Source of the DNA: Paramyrothecium sp. XJ0827
Taxonomy: Eukaryota; Ascomycota; Sordariomycetes; Hypocreales; Stachybotryaceae
Assembly (NCBI GenBank): GCA_020881915.1
Contig: JAJFPB010000010.1
Location: 1,984,001 to 2,048,000, forward strand
Direction: 5' to 3'
Length of the DNA: 64,000 nucleotides
The notes below the pieces were generated by a model. That model was not told the origin of the DNA and did not search any database. It worked only from the letters and a program-made list of their open reading frames with translations. Of the stretch, positions 55,756-64,000 are shown piece by piece; position 1 is the first letter of the stretch; every line of letters begins with the position of its first letter. The position numbers were made by a program, and so were the translations under genes.

Positions 55756-57732
55756 ATGACTCTCTGTAAAGCCACCCGATTGCTTCCCTTTTGGCGGTCG
55801 ATGATCCTCATGACTGTCTCCGCTGTATTGTCATCTGGGGCTCCAGTTTCGACAATTCTCAGCTCGTCTCTCACTGCCTTGGGAGACGAGCCATCATATA
55901 TCGGCGCAGCACCTGTGCTGTACAGTGCCCAAGACTCTGCAAGGGCTCCGAGAGAAGAGCAGCACATTGTTCTTCCAGAGTCTGTCCCCTGGGCTTTCGA
56001 GGAAGTTGAGGCCCCGGCCGTTACGGCCACTAGGATCTACACAGTGGCCCTGGGCAATGACGAAGCAGCGACAATGACCTCGGGGCTGGCAACTGTTTCA
56101 TCGTCTAGTGCTGTTGGTGCGAGGAAAAGTGAGATGGCAAATCTCCTAACTCGTGAAGTTGACACAAGCAAGACAGGGCCACATCCCCTCACTCGAGAGC
56201 TCGACACGAACAAGTCGGTACCACATCCACTTAGTCGGGAGCTCGACACAGAGAAGACACCAACCCCCCTTGCTCAGGAAGCTGCTGCAGCAGTTGCCTC
56301 TGTGAATGCTACCAGTCATGTCCATAGCAAACGATCTTGGCCGAGCCTCTTTATTGCTGTCGTTAGTCTTGTCAACGGCACGCCCTACCGTTGGCGACGG
56401 GGCTACATCCACTCGTACCAGATTCCGCGCTGGAAAAAGGACTGGCCCGAGTATATTGATGTGGGCGAGTCCGCCGAGGTCCTCGCCAAAGTCTTTGTTG
56501 AGGGTCCGTCCAAGGACACGGCTGGCGAGGTGGTCTACCACCTCGAGGGAACGTCGAAGCCCATGTCCTTTATGGTCGAGTACCGAAGCGGGAAGAAGCA
56601 CCAGTTCTGGATAAGGTTCCTCGACGAGCTTGAGACGATCAACAGCCCAAAGCAGTCCCAGCTCAACTTGGGCCTTCAGAGAGACCCAGGAGGCGTTGGC
56701 TTCGTTCTCGCCGGTAAGGAGGGGGACTTTGTGTCCAACGACCCGCCGGTATCATGGATGCAGGCGCAGCTGCCGCTCATTGGACACCTTCCGCTGCGCG
56801 AGATGGTCATGCCCATGTCGCATCACGCCGGCCTGTGGAAGAGCGTCAAACGAATCGGCTTCGGCATGCCCATCAACACGCAGACCCAGAACGCCCGACT
56901 CGACGACCAGATCATCAACAGCGGAGTGCGTGTCTTGGACGTGCGGCCGACGAAGTTTGACGGGGACTGGCGGGAAGGTCACGGCACGAAGATCGCGGGC
57001 CTATGGCACGGCGTGCTTGGTGCCAAACTCGAGGAGATGATTGAGATTGCCAACAGGTTCTGTGACGAGCACCCCGGCGAGCTGTTTATCTGGGACATAC
57101 ATCCGTCGCATGCGTGGAACGGAGATAGGAACTTCCGAGGACTGGATGACTGGGACCGTTGGTATCTGTACGAGACGTTCAAGCGGCTCAAGTATCGGGT
57201 CAACGTTCCAGACGACGAAGATCTCACAGCATGGCCACTCAACCGCTTCATTGGAAACAAGACGTCCGCAGTGCTCGTTCGGTTCCACGACTCCTGGGCC
57301 ACCAAAGACCACTTCCCCGGCGGTGCCGAAGGGTTCGTCACCAACGCCAACTTCCCCGTGAACCACCGCTGGTCCGAAACGGGCAGCGCGTCCAAGATGG
57401 CAGCCGACCAACTGAAGCACCTCCGCGAGTACCGGCCGAGCCGCGGCAGCCGCCTGTTCCGCTCGGACTGGCTGCTGACGCAGGTGGGCGTCAAGGCCGT
57501 GCTCCCGCAGGAGTCGATCCGGACGCAGGCCGGCGCGGCGTGGCGGGCTCTGTACCGCGAGCTGTGGCGGGGGGTGACGGGTGAGACGTACCCGAACTGG
57601 ATCGCGATGGACGCGCTGCACGGGAATGAGCTGAAGGCGATGGTCGTGGCGTTGAACCACTGCTTGGTGGCGAGGAGATGCGGTGACCTGAATGGCAAGG
57701 TCAGGCAGGGAAGGGAGCATCGTCATCAGTGA
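55756..57732 (+). CDS. PLC-like phosphodiesterase with an N-terminal repeat region
   Basis: An intronless frame of 658 residues from the ATG at 55756. The N-terminus has a hydrophobic segment (WRSMILMTVSAVLSSGA) that could be a signal peptide or anchor. Residues about 131-172 hold three 14-residue repeats. The region at about 215-330 looks like a beta-rich domain (GTPYRWRRGYIHSYQIPRW). From about residue 350 the PI-PLC X-like TIM barrel begins: LPLREMVMPMSHHAGLWKS, then DDQIINSGVRVLDVRPTKFD, GLWHGVLGAKLEEMIEIAN and LFIWDIHPSHAWNG. The His pair in MPMSHH aligns with the catalytic-histidine position. The lipid or substrate is unknown. Probably extracellular or endomembrane. Confidence 0.85.
   Translation: MTLCKATRLLPFWRSMILMTVSAVLSSGAPVSTILSSSLTALGDEPSYIGAAPVLYSAQDSARAPREEQHIVLPESVPWAFEEVEAPAVTATRIYTVALGNDEAATMTSGLATVSSSSAVGARKSEMANLLTREVDTSKTGPHPLTRELDTNKSVPHPLSRELDTEKTPTPLAQEAAAAVASVNATSHVHSKRSWPSLFIAVVSLVNGTPYRWRRGYIHSYQIPRWKKDWPEYIDVGESAEVLAKVFVEGPSKDTAGEVVYHLEGTSKPMSFMVEYRSGKKHQFWIRFLDELETINSPKQSQLNLGLQRDPGGVGFVLAGKEGDFVSNDPPVSWMQAQLPLIGHLPLREMVMPMSHHAGLWKSVKRIGFGMPINTQTQNARLDDQIINSGVRVLDVRPTKFDGDWREGHGTKIAGLWHGVLGAKLEEMIEIANRFCDEHPGELFIWDIHPSHAWNGDRNFRGLDDWDRWYLYETFKRLKYRVNVPDDEDLTAWPLNRFIGNKTSAVLVRFHDSWATKDHFPGGAEGFVTNANFPVNHRWSETGSASKMAADQLKHLREYRPSRGSRLFRSDWLLTQVGVKAVLPQESIRTQAGAAWRALYRELWRGVTGETYPNWIAMDALHGNELKAMVVALNHCLVARRCGDLNGKVRQGREHRHQ
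56146..56271 (+). repeat. Three tandem 42-bp (14-residue) repeats
   Basis: Units at 56146-56187, 56188-56229 and 56230-56271 encode LTREVDTSKTGPHP, LTRELDTNKSVPHP and LSRELDTEKTPTPL. The copies diverge at third positions and at the C-terminal residues, so the expansion is not recent. Confidence 0.85.
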
Positions 57733-58280
57733 TGACTGGACTATGTGTTATGAGATACGTGCTACGCCGCAGGAATCAAGGGATACACCGCATGGATTGG
57801 ATCGGGGGTTGGGTATGAGGGGTTGTGATAGACAGGGCGGCAAGGGCAACGAAGGTATTTCGAGACTATTGCTATGACAGCCATTTTTTTTGTCTTGCGG
57901 AGAGGGCAATGTGGTTGCTGGTGATTCTAATACTTGGCATAGTATATCCAGTAGCGTGGCATACACTTGTATAACAAAAAGCTGAATTGTGCTGCCAATG
58001 CCAACCTCCGAATGCTTCGTGACGTTACACTCGTGTGCAGAGGTTGTTGAATAATGAACAAGCTGGTTATAGTCCTCTTCGAAGACCTTGTCGCGCTCCT
58101 GTGTTGAAATCGAACCGATGTTATATTTCCACATTTGCTTCTGTCTATGCCACAAATTATCCTGCATCACATACGAAGTAATCTAACTTCCGAATTACCG
58201 ACCTCTGTACCAAACCCCGGTCTATATCCTTGGCTATTAGTTTTTACGCCCAGTGCATGCTTCGAGTATGCCACATCCCT
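57733..58280. other. Convergent spacer
   Basis: Between the first PLC-like gene and the SUR7/PalI gene; probably two 3' UTRs. Nothing else seen. Confidence 0.5.
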
Positions 58281-59191
58281 TTATGTGGTAGACCTGACCC
58301 CTTTCCTTCGCCGGACAAAATTGGGTAGCTGCAAGGGACCCTTCTCACTGCTGTTCGTCGGCGAGCCCCGTTCGGACCTTGCTCGCCTCTGAGGCTTGCA
58401 GCAGCAGCCCATGGCGGCGTGCAGGAGGAAGGCGAGGTCGGTAGCAATGGCGGCTATCCACATGAAGACGAACATGTTGATGCCAATGTCGGATTTGATG
58501 TTGAGCTGGTCTTGCGCAGTGGAGGCGACCTTGAAGGCGACGCTCATGGCGGTTGCGATGATGGCGGCGACGGTGATGAGTAGGCCGGAGATGAAGCCGA
58601 AGATGCTCAAGGCAAGCGAGTTCCAGCGGGTGCGGAGGACGAGAGGGGTCGCGAACATGAGGAGGAAGTTGAGGCAGATGCCGGTGAGGAAGAAGCCGAA
58701 CATCAGGCGCATGCCAATGCGCAGCAGGGTGAGAACGGTGAGGATCTCAGAGGGCAGAGCAATCTGGGCACCGGCCAGGAGCTCGCCGACGAGGATCCGA
58801 ACCGGATTGAACCAGTAGAGCGGCTCGGGTTCCGAGCAATACGTGATGCCCCTGGGCGTGGGTTGTAAGCAATGGTGTACCAGACAGCAGTCACAAGATA
58901 GAGCACATACTCATCGTTGTAGCCTTCACAGAAGTTCCAGAGGCCAACCTGGTAGAAGTCGTGCAGACCCAGGCTGCGGGCAACAGAGTTCAGCAGGTTC
59001 GAGTTGGCGACGGAAATGGGGATGACCTGGGACACGTCGAGCTTGAAGAACCAGGTGTCGCGGAGGACGGGGGCGTCCCTGATGTTGCCGATGAGGACGA
59101 GGATGAGGAAGGGGATGGTGATGAGGTAGAGGACAGCAGCGACGATGGTGGTGTTTCGGCGGGCTCGGGGGGCCGCCGAGCCAGAGGCCAT
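58281..59191 (-). CDS. SUR7/PalI family membrane protein
   Basis: Two exons on the minus strand, 59191-58911 and 58851-58281, with a 59-bp intron, encode 283 residues. Four transmembrane segments are visible: IVAAVLYLITIPFLILVLIG near 16-37, LMFGFFLTGICLNFLLMFAT, SIFGFISGLLITVAAIIATA and MFVFMWIAAIATDLAFLLHA. The extracellular loop carries the SUR7-type signature GLWNFCEGYNDEGITYCSEP, assembled over the intron. The C-terminal tail is cytosolic, beginning with CCC (possible palmitoylation) and rich in Arg/Ser. SUR7 proteins mark eisosomes; PalI takes part in ambient pH sensing. Which subfamily this is cannot be fixed by eye. Confidence 0.87.
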
Positions 59192-60938
59192 GATGATGGC
59201 GACGGTGCAAAGAAGTGGTTGGCGATGGACCGTTCAGACGTCCGAGGCACAGAGCCGAGGACGAGGTTGTTGAACCTTCCTCTGCAGCTCGATTGTCTGC
59301 AAGCCGTGCGTGCAAGGGCTTGATGCTGTACGAGCTGGTGTTGCCGCGCTCCGGGGATTAAAATGCTTAATTAACTTGAAAATGAACGAAACTTTTGAAC
59401 GAGAGGTGAAGAAGCTCTTTGGTCGCCCGGAGGTGCAAATCGGCAGTTGAGGAACTCGGGCCGGTCGAATTGTTTTACTGCAGCAGCTGCGTTACCCACC
59501 CGGGCCCCTGGGATCGGATCTGATCTTCCCTGGAATCGTTGCAATGCGCTGCGCTACAGCCCCAAACAATGCGTCATACTCACAGCCAGCCAGATATCTT
59601 TAGAACCTTAGACTCCTTTACCAAAGGTACTAAACTAGACGGGGACTGTTGACAATTGGCTCCAGCACGTACCGACTCAAGGAACGGGGTGAGGAGAAGA
59701 CTTCACCGGCAGTCCAATGACACTGTCCTGTAATTTTGTTTCTTTTGCACATCAGTCCGAGCGAGATGTCTCTGCTTGGATCTGTTTTAGCCTTTCCGAG
59801 ACCAATGACGCTCCCAAGCGGGTCCCGCCTCCACGGCTCTTGTTTGCTTTGGGCAATGATGCTTTGAAGCCATGCAGCTCTCGGCGCTGCGTGGGTTCTG
59901 CGCTCCTCCGGCGCAACTGCTTAGCACCGCAGCAAAACCCAGCAGGGCCACGCGTCCGACTGCACCGCATGCAGTTTGGCATCGGGTCGTTTAGCTTGCG
60001 CGCCCCCCCCCTAGGGGAAGTGGAACTGGAAGATAGACTTGGGGCTAAAGCACGTAGACTAGGTAGCCAAGCGGACGGCGAAGCGGCGGCGGTGCGGGAG
60101 GAGCAGGGGGGGCTAGAGGTGCTGTGGCCCGGCCGGACCCACGGCGAGGCGGCACCCGACGAATGCAACATAACGTCATGGAACGCAAGCTCCCGCTTGG
60201 CTCGGCGCATGGGGAACCAAAATTTCCTCGACCCGGTGGCAGTGACTAAAGCGCTAGAGGGCCGGAGAGATGACAATTGAGTTGCGACACTGCAGTTTGC
60301 ATGTCAATTTGGTATACGGTTTTTTTTGTTTTTTTTTGGTTTCCCCCTGCCTCGCGCCCTCTCCCTTCCCCTTCGGCAGTCCGCTTACGAGTCCCGGTAA
60401 AGCAGGGATCTCAGGGTCCATTCATCATCCGGGCCCTCCACCGGGGCTGTCTCGAAAATTCGGGGACGCTTACCAGGGGGGAGGATACCCGCCTGGCCTC
60501 GCCATCACCTGGTAATCCGGCCTTGGCTCCCAGCGCACGGGTGGGTCCTGACTCTCGGCCTGGGCGATCATCGACTCTGTCCCCCGGGGGTGAGCTATCG
60601 GCCCAGTTTTGTTCATTAATGCCTGGCGATCCGTCCTCCGCAAACAAAAACATTCTCGACGACGCTTCCAACTTTTGCATGGGAGACTTCCGTTGTGCTG
60701 TTGTTGTTCTTCCTCCTGCTTGAGCAGAGTCCTTGTGTTGCGAAGATTGCGTCGTGAAGTTTTGCTCAACGCCTTGGGATAGAGCTTCTCCAAAGGGCAC
60801 GGTCGCGATACCCCCAGCACTTCTTCAGCTCCCCGATCATTTTATCGCTCTCGCTGTTTTAAAAACACCTTCGTACAAAGCGATACCCAATCTCGTCGAA
60901 ATCCAAAGGCCACATTCACTTGCAGCCAGCCACCCATC
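59192..60938. promoter_or_regulatory. Large divergent intergenic region
   Basis: 1.75 kb between the SUR7/PalI gene (minus) and the second PLC-like gene (plus). Overlapping frames of 187 (plus) and 174 (minus) codons at about 59717-60280 mirror each other and have random-looking composition, so I leave them out. A T-rich tract near 60318-60340 and pyrimidine tracts lead to the second gene. Confidence 0.45.
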
Positions 60939-62300
60939 ATGAAGCTATCCGCTTCATTGCTGGGGAGCGCTGTCGCCCTCCTCGGGCAGTCGGCGCACGT
61001 CCTGGGCCAGGTCGTCTCCTTTGACGGCACATCCGAGTTGACATTCATCGAGGGAACGAGGACGGGAGCCATCGATCAACAGACTGGTCCTCCAACAGGA
61101 CCCTACTCTTCCTACACCACCAGGATCACCCTGGTCGGCGACAGCACCACCACCACCGTGAGCGGCCTCTTCGGCACTCCCACTTCCACTTCAGCCACCG
61201 CAGATGCCACGTCCTCAGAGGCATCCTACTCTGCCACTACCATCATCAGCGGCAGCGTCTCCTACGTGTCCACCATAATCGTGGGTGGTAACATGACGCA
61301 GACGTCGACCGCGGCCCAGCCAACGAACACGCAGGCCTGCAACAACTACGTCGAGTTCTGCTCCCGCAAGTACAGCAACATCACCTACATTGCCGCCCAT
61401 AACTCGCCCTTCGTACGACCGGGCAACTCCGGCTCCAACCAGGAGCTGCCCGTGCGGGACCAGCTGAACGATGGCATCCGCCTCATCCAGGCCCAGATCC
61501 AGTGGCCTGTGAACGGGACGGAGCCGCACTTTTGCCATACGTCATGCGACCTGCTCGATGCCGGACCCATCGGTGACTGGTTGGGCGAGGTCGTCTCCTG
61601 GGTCGAGGAGCATCCGTACGATGTTGTCACGATTCTCCTCGGCAATGGAAACTATTCCGACCCGTCGTTGCTCGTACCGTATATCGAAAGGACTGGCATT
61701 GTAAAGTATGCCTACAACGCCCCATACCTGCCGATGGCTCTGGACGACTGGCCCACATTGGAGAACATGATCATTCACGGCAAACGCGTCGTCATCTTTC
61801 TTGACTACATGGCCGATCAAGTCAAGTACCCGTGGCTCCTCGACGAGTTCTCCCAGGTCTGGGAGTCTCCGTTCGACCCGCTGGACCGCGATTTCCCCTG
61901 CACCGTGCAGCGGCCGCCTGACCTGGACGAGAACGCTGCCCGGAACCGGCTGTACATGCTCAACCACAACCTCAACGTCGAGTTCAACGTCTTCGGCGCG
62001 GAGCTCCTCGTGCCGGCCGTGTCGCTGCTTAACGAGACGAACAACGTCACGGGCTACGGTAGCTTGGGCCTCTCGGCAAACAACTGCCGCTCCGACTGGG
62101 GCCGCGCGCCCAACTTCCTGAACGTCGACTACTACAACTACGGCGGGTCTCCCGGCTCCGTGTTCGAGGTGGCGGCCCGGATCAACAACGTCACGTACGA
62201 CCGTGACTGCTGCGGCGTCGTCTCCGGAGCTCCTACGCTAGCGGGCACCGTTTCGTGGGCACTGCTGGTCGGCGCCGTGCTGGGGAGCTTGGTGCTGTAA
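60939..62300 (+). CDS. GPI-anchored PLC-like phosphodiesterase
   Basis: An intronless frame of 453 residues. A signal peptide (residues 1-23, LLGSAVALLGQSAHVLGQ) is followed by a Ser/Thr-rich region to about 125, then the PLC-like TIM barrel: CSRKYSNITYIAAHNSPFVR, QLNDGIRLIQAQIQWPVNGT, FCHTSCDLLDAGPIGDWLGE, YDVVTILLGNGNYSD and GKRVVIFLDYMADQ. It ends RDCCGVVSG plus a hydrophobic tail (SWALLVGAVLGSLVL) typical of GPI attachment. Several N-x-S/T sites are present. The first histidine (AAHNS) is kept and the second position appears as HTSCD. A secreted surface enzyme of unknown substrate is inferred. Confidence 0.9.
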   Translation: MKLSASLLGSAVALLGQSAHVLGQVVSFDGTSELTFIEGTRTGAIDQQTGPPTGPYSSYTTRITLVGDSTTTTVSGLFGTPTSTSATADATSSEASYSATTIISGSVSYVSTIIVGGNMTQTSTAAQPTNTQACNNYVEFCSRKYSNITYIAAHNSPFVRPGNSGSNQELPVRDQLNDGIRLIQAQIQWPVNGTEPHFCHTSCDLLDAGPIGDWLGEVVSWVEEHPYDVVTILLGNGNYSDPSLLVPYIERTGIVKYAYNAPYLPMALDDWPTLENMIIHGKRVVIFLDYMADQVKYPWLLDEFSQVWESPFDPLDRDFPCTVQRPPDLDENAARNRLYMLNHNLNVEFNVFGAELLVPAVSLLNETNNVTGYGSLGLSANNCRSDWGRAPNFLNVDYYNYGGSPGSVFEVAARINNVTYDRDCCGVVSGAPTLAGTVSWALLVGAVLGSLVL

Positions 62301-63790
62301 ACTGTGTTTTTTTTCAACATTCGGAGCGGCGTTTTCTGGAGAACAAGCAAGCCTCGAGCCCTAGGTAAATAGCACATTAGATATTGGATGGAGTTCCGGA
62401 GCACGGATTTGCACAGGCCACTTTTGGAGGGGCTATGTCTGTACAATTGGGCAGCTGCTCAGAATTTTAGGCGGTTTAGAATAGGAGCGGCTTACTCAGG
62501 CCCTGCTGAATATTAAGATAATGTGCGCTTCTATGCGACGAGTTCGACACACATATCAGGCTTGCTTGAAACGGCGATCACACACAGCCAACAAAATGCG
62601 TCAGTAACGAGACCCAGCATGCGCAGCGCGTTGTGGCACCAAACTATGTCCACGGCGCATGGTGCGGGACGCAGAAGGGCAACCCGCCCATCAACCCTCC
62701 TGGGCGTCCAATCAATTAAACATATCGCAACAGATGCCGGGTCGTGGCGATGCACCAGAGATCTGGAGGCGTTGTACAAGGCTGATTTGGCACGATCGCA
62801 GTTCATCCGTCCCGTCGGTGCTTGCGTGGGTGTTACAGACCCATGCCGTTGCGAGGGAACAAACCAAGGCACCTTGCCTCATACTCTATTTATCTACTGC
62901 ACGCACTTACAAAGGGCTTGCAGCACCCGCCTCTCGTCCCGCCAATGGCGTCTAGGCTTGCACGGCCACATTCGGGCTGCTGAGTGGCTCTCCAGCTCTA
63001 CATCAGCCGGGCGCCGGCTCCAATCGTATTCGATGCGGGTCGAGACCCGAACCTTCTTGGCCGCCGGGCTCGTGTCCTTTTTTACCTCAAGGTTTACGTT
63101 GTGACCTGCGCGCGATGGCCGTCTCGGCCAAGGCTCTCTTTCACATGCAACGCGCCCAGCGATCCGGTGCGATTGCCGCCAGAATCCTCACCATCGATCG
63201 GGGACGTGCCCGGAATAGTCCCCAGCACGCCTGTTCGGGTTGAAGCGCAGGGGAGAGGCGCCTGCGCTGCTGACCCCTGCCAATCCTGCGTTACGCGCGT
63301 TGGGTGCTGGGCCTGTTTGGTTGGCTGGCGACAGCTCCTCGCCCGCCTGCCTGCCCTATGAGGCTCCTTGAGCGCTTCCAGTCGAATAGACACCCCCGGT
63401 TCAGAGGCCTCGAGCCAATCCGTCGGCAGCCACTGGGGCCCAGGCTGAGGATTCCTTGTAGCGCACAGTCCCAGCAGCCCATTGCCGCCCTCCCGCCCTG
63501 TTAAACCTTCCTGTTCCTGCCCATCTCTCCCGTGAACCACGTTTCCCCCACGTCCGAATGAGCTCTTTCTCGCTTTCGTCCTTGACGTTCGTTCGTTCGT
63601 TTTCCTACTCCTCTGACCATCCATGATTGTCGAGCTGTTGCGTCGCTGTTGAGCAGCTCGCCCTCCGTCACCCATCCGCCCCCCGCCGATCCACCACTGG
63701 ACTCGTAACTTCAGCCGCACTTCCTCGGCCGCGCGACCCAGTTAGTCGCCGACCTCCTGACTTACCTCGAACCTGAACCTCTCCTCCGCC
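62301..63790. other. Spacer and long pyrimidine-rich leader
   Basis: After the second PLC-like gene. The part from about 63470 on is C/T-rich and probably the promoter and 5' leader of the gene starting at 63810. Open frames up to 208 codons (minus, 63094-63720) have random-looking composition. Confidence 0.45.
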
Positions 63791-63823
63791 ATGGTCCAAG
63801 GTGCGGACCATGGACCCCAATGA
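63791..63823 (+). promoter_or_regulatory. Upstream ORF overlapping the next start codon
   Basis: ATG at 63791 opens a 10-codon frame (MVQGADHGPQ) ending in TGA at 63823, overlapping the ATG at 63810 in another frame. If transcribed, ribosomes that start here must bypass the main start, which would lower its translation. The upstream ATG has a better context (CCGCC before it) than a chance ATG. Confidence 0.5.
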
Positions 63824-64000
63824 TGATACGGCTCGCTTTTGGTCCCAGAACCGGCAGACACCCGGGGAGCTCCATCATCAAGCATCCAACGTCTCCGCGC
63901 TGAGCGACTTCGGCACTAGTCCCTACGGCGGCGCCGCGACGGGCTCCCCAAATCCACAGTTGCGGGGTCGGGAATCGCTCGTCTCAGTCCAGTCGCACTT
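63810..64000 (+). CDS. 5' part of a gene running off the window, unrecognised
   Basis: From the ATG at 63810 the frame is open to the window end: 63 codons beginning MDPNDDTARFWSQNRQTP and continuing through SALSDFGTSPYGGAATG to ESLVSVQSHF. The composition (Ser/Gly/Pro, polar) suggests the disordered N-terminus of a large regulatory protein, and a pyrimidine-rich leader precedes it. No domain is reached, so I cannot name it. An alternative is that 63791 is the true start and a donor follows it (AAG then GTGCGG); the sequence beyond the window would decide. Confidence 0.55.
   Translation, partial: MDPNDDTARFWSQNRQTPGELHHQASNVSALSDFGTSPYGGAATGSPNPQLRGRESLVSVQSH

Noticed and set aside
59717..60280. 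Overlapping 187- and 174-codon frames on opposite strands
   Set aside because: GC-rich mirror frames of random composition without start context or domains.
62523..63104. A 193-codon plus-strand frame
   Set aside because: No features; downstream of the PLC-like gene and inconsistent with any splice model.

Overview
The window is nuclear DNA of a filamentous ascomycete (Pezizomycotina). The signs are short introns (about 48-110 bp, GT..AG, with CTAAC/CTGAC-like branch sites), Uds1, SUR7/PalI, MBF1, COP9 and Mit1-like proteins, GPI-anchored Ser/Thr-rich surface proteins, and pyrimidine-rich promoters. A sordariomycete, perhaps Hypocreales, is likely, but this is an inference from protein style and not a database result. 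No rRNA, tRNA, CRISPR array or intact transposon was recognised.

Layout. The left 25 kb is gene-poor: a gene-free 4.2 kb end, a septation-associated Uds1-domain protein, a large PXA-PX-nexin_C sorting nexin, the PC4/Sub1 coactivator, an MFS transporter with a 13-nt microexon, a small secreted protein with a ubiquitin-like fold, and a membrane-anchored J-domain protein. From 20.97 to 25.3 kb lies a decayed island with a clearly broken aldo/keto reductase gene and further protein-like debris.

From 25.3 kb on the region is dense and mostly conserved. It holds a DOMON-cytochrome b561 protein, an MFS exporter, ureidoglycolate lyase, a 2H phosphoesterase, ribosomal protein eL42, epsilon-COP, a hypothetical protein, MBF1 and a GFA/CENP-V-type enzyme. 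Two GPI-anchored surface proteins follow. Next are a divergent pair, the mitochondrial rRNA methyltransferase Mrm1 and a Mit1/CHD-type remodeller, and then COP9 subunit 3. Last come two PLC-like phosphodiesterases flanking a SUR7/PalI-type membrane protein, and the first exon of a further gene running off the right end.

Neighbours are not organised as operons and do not form one pathway. Two groupings could be functional: transcription/chromatin proteins (Sub1, MBF1, Mit1-like, CSN3) and a cell-surface set between 41-44 kb and 55-62 kb. The most unusual items are the secreted ubiquitin-like protein, the dual-frame C-terminus of the Mit1-like gene, the PLC/SUR7/PLC arrangement and the decayed reductase island. 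Exon boundaries were read by eye from splice signals and frame continuity, so individual starts and splice sites may be off.
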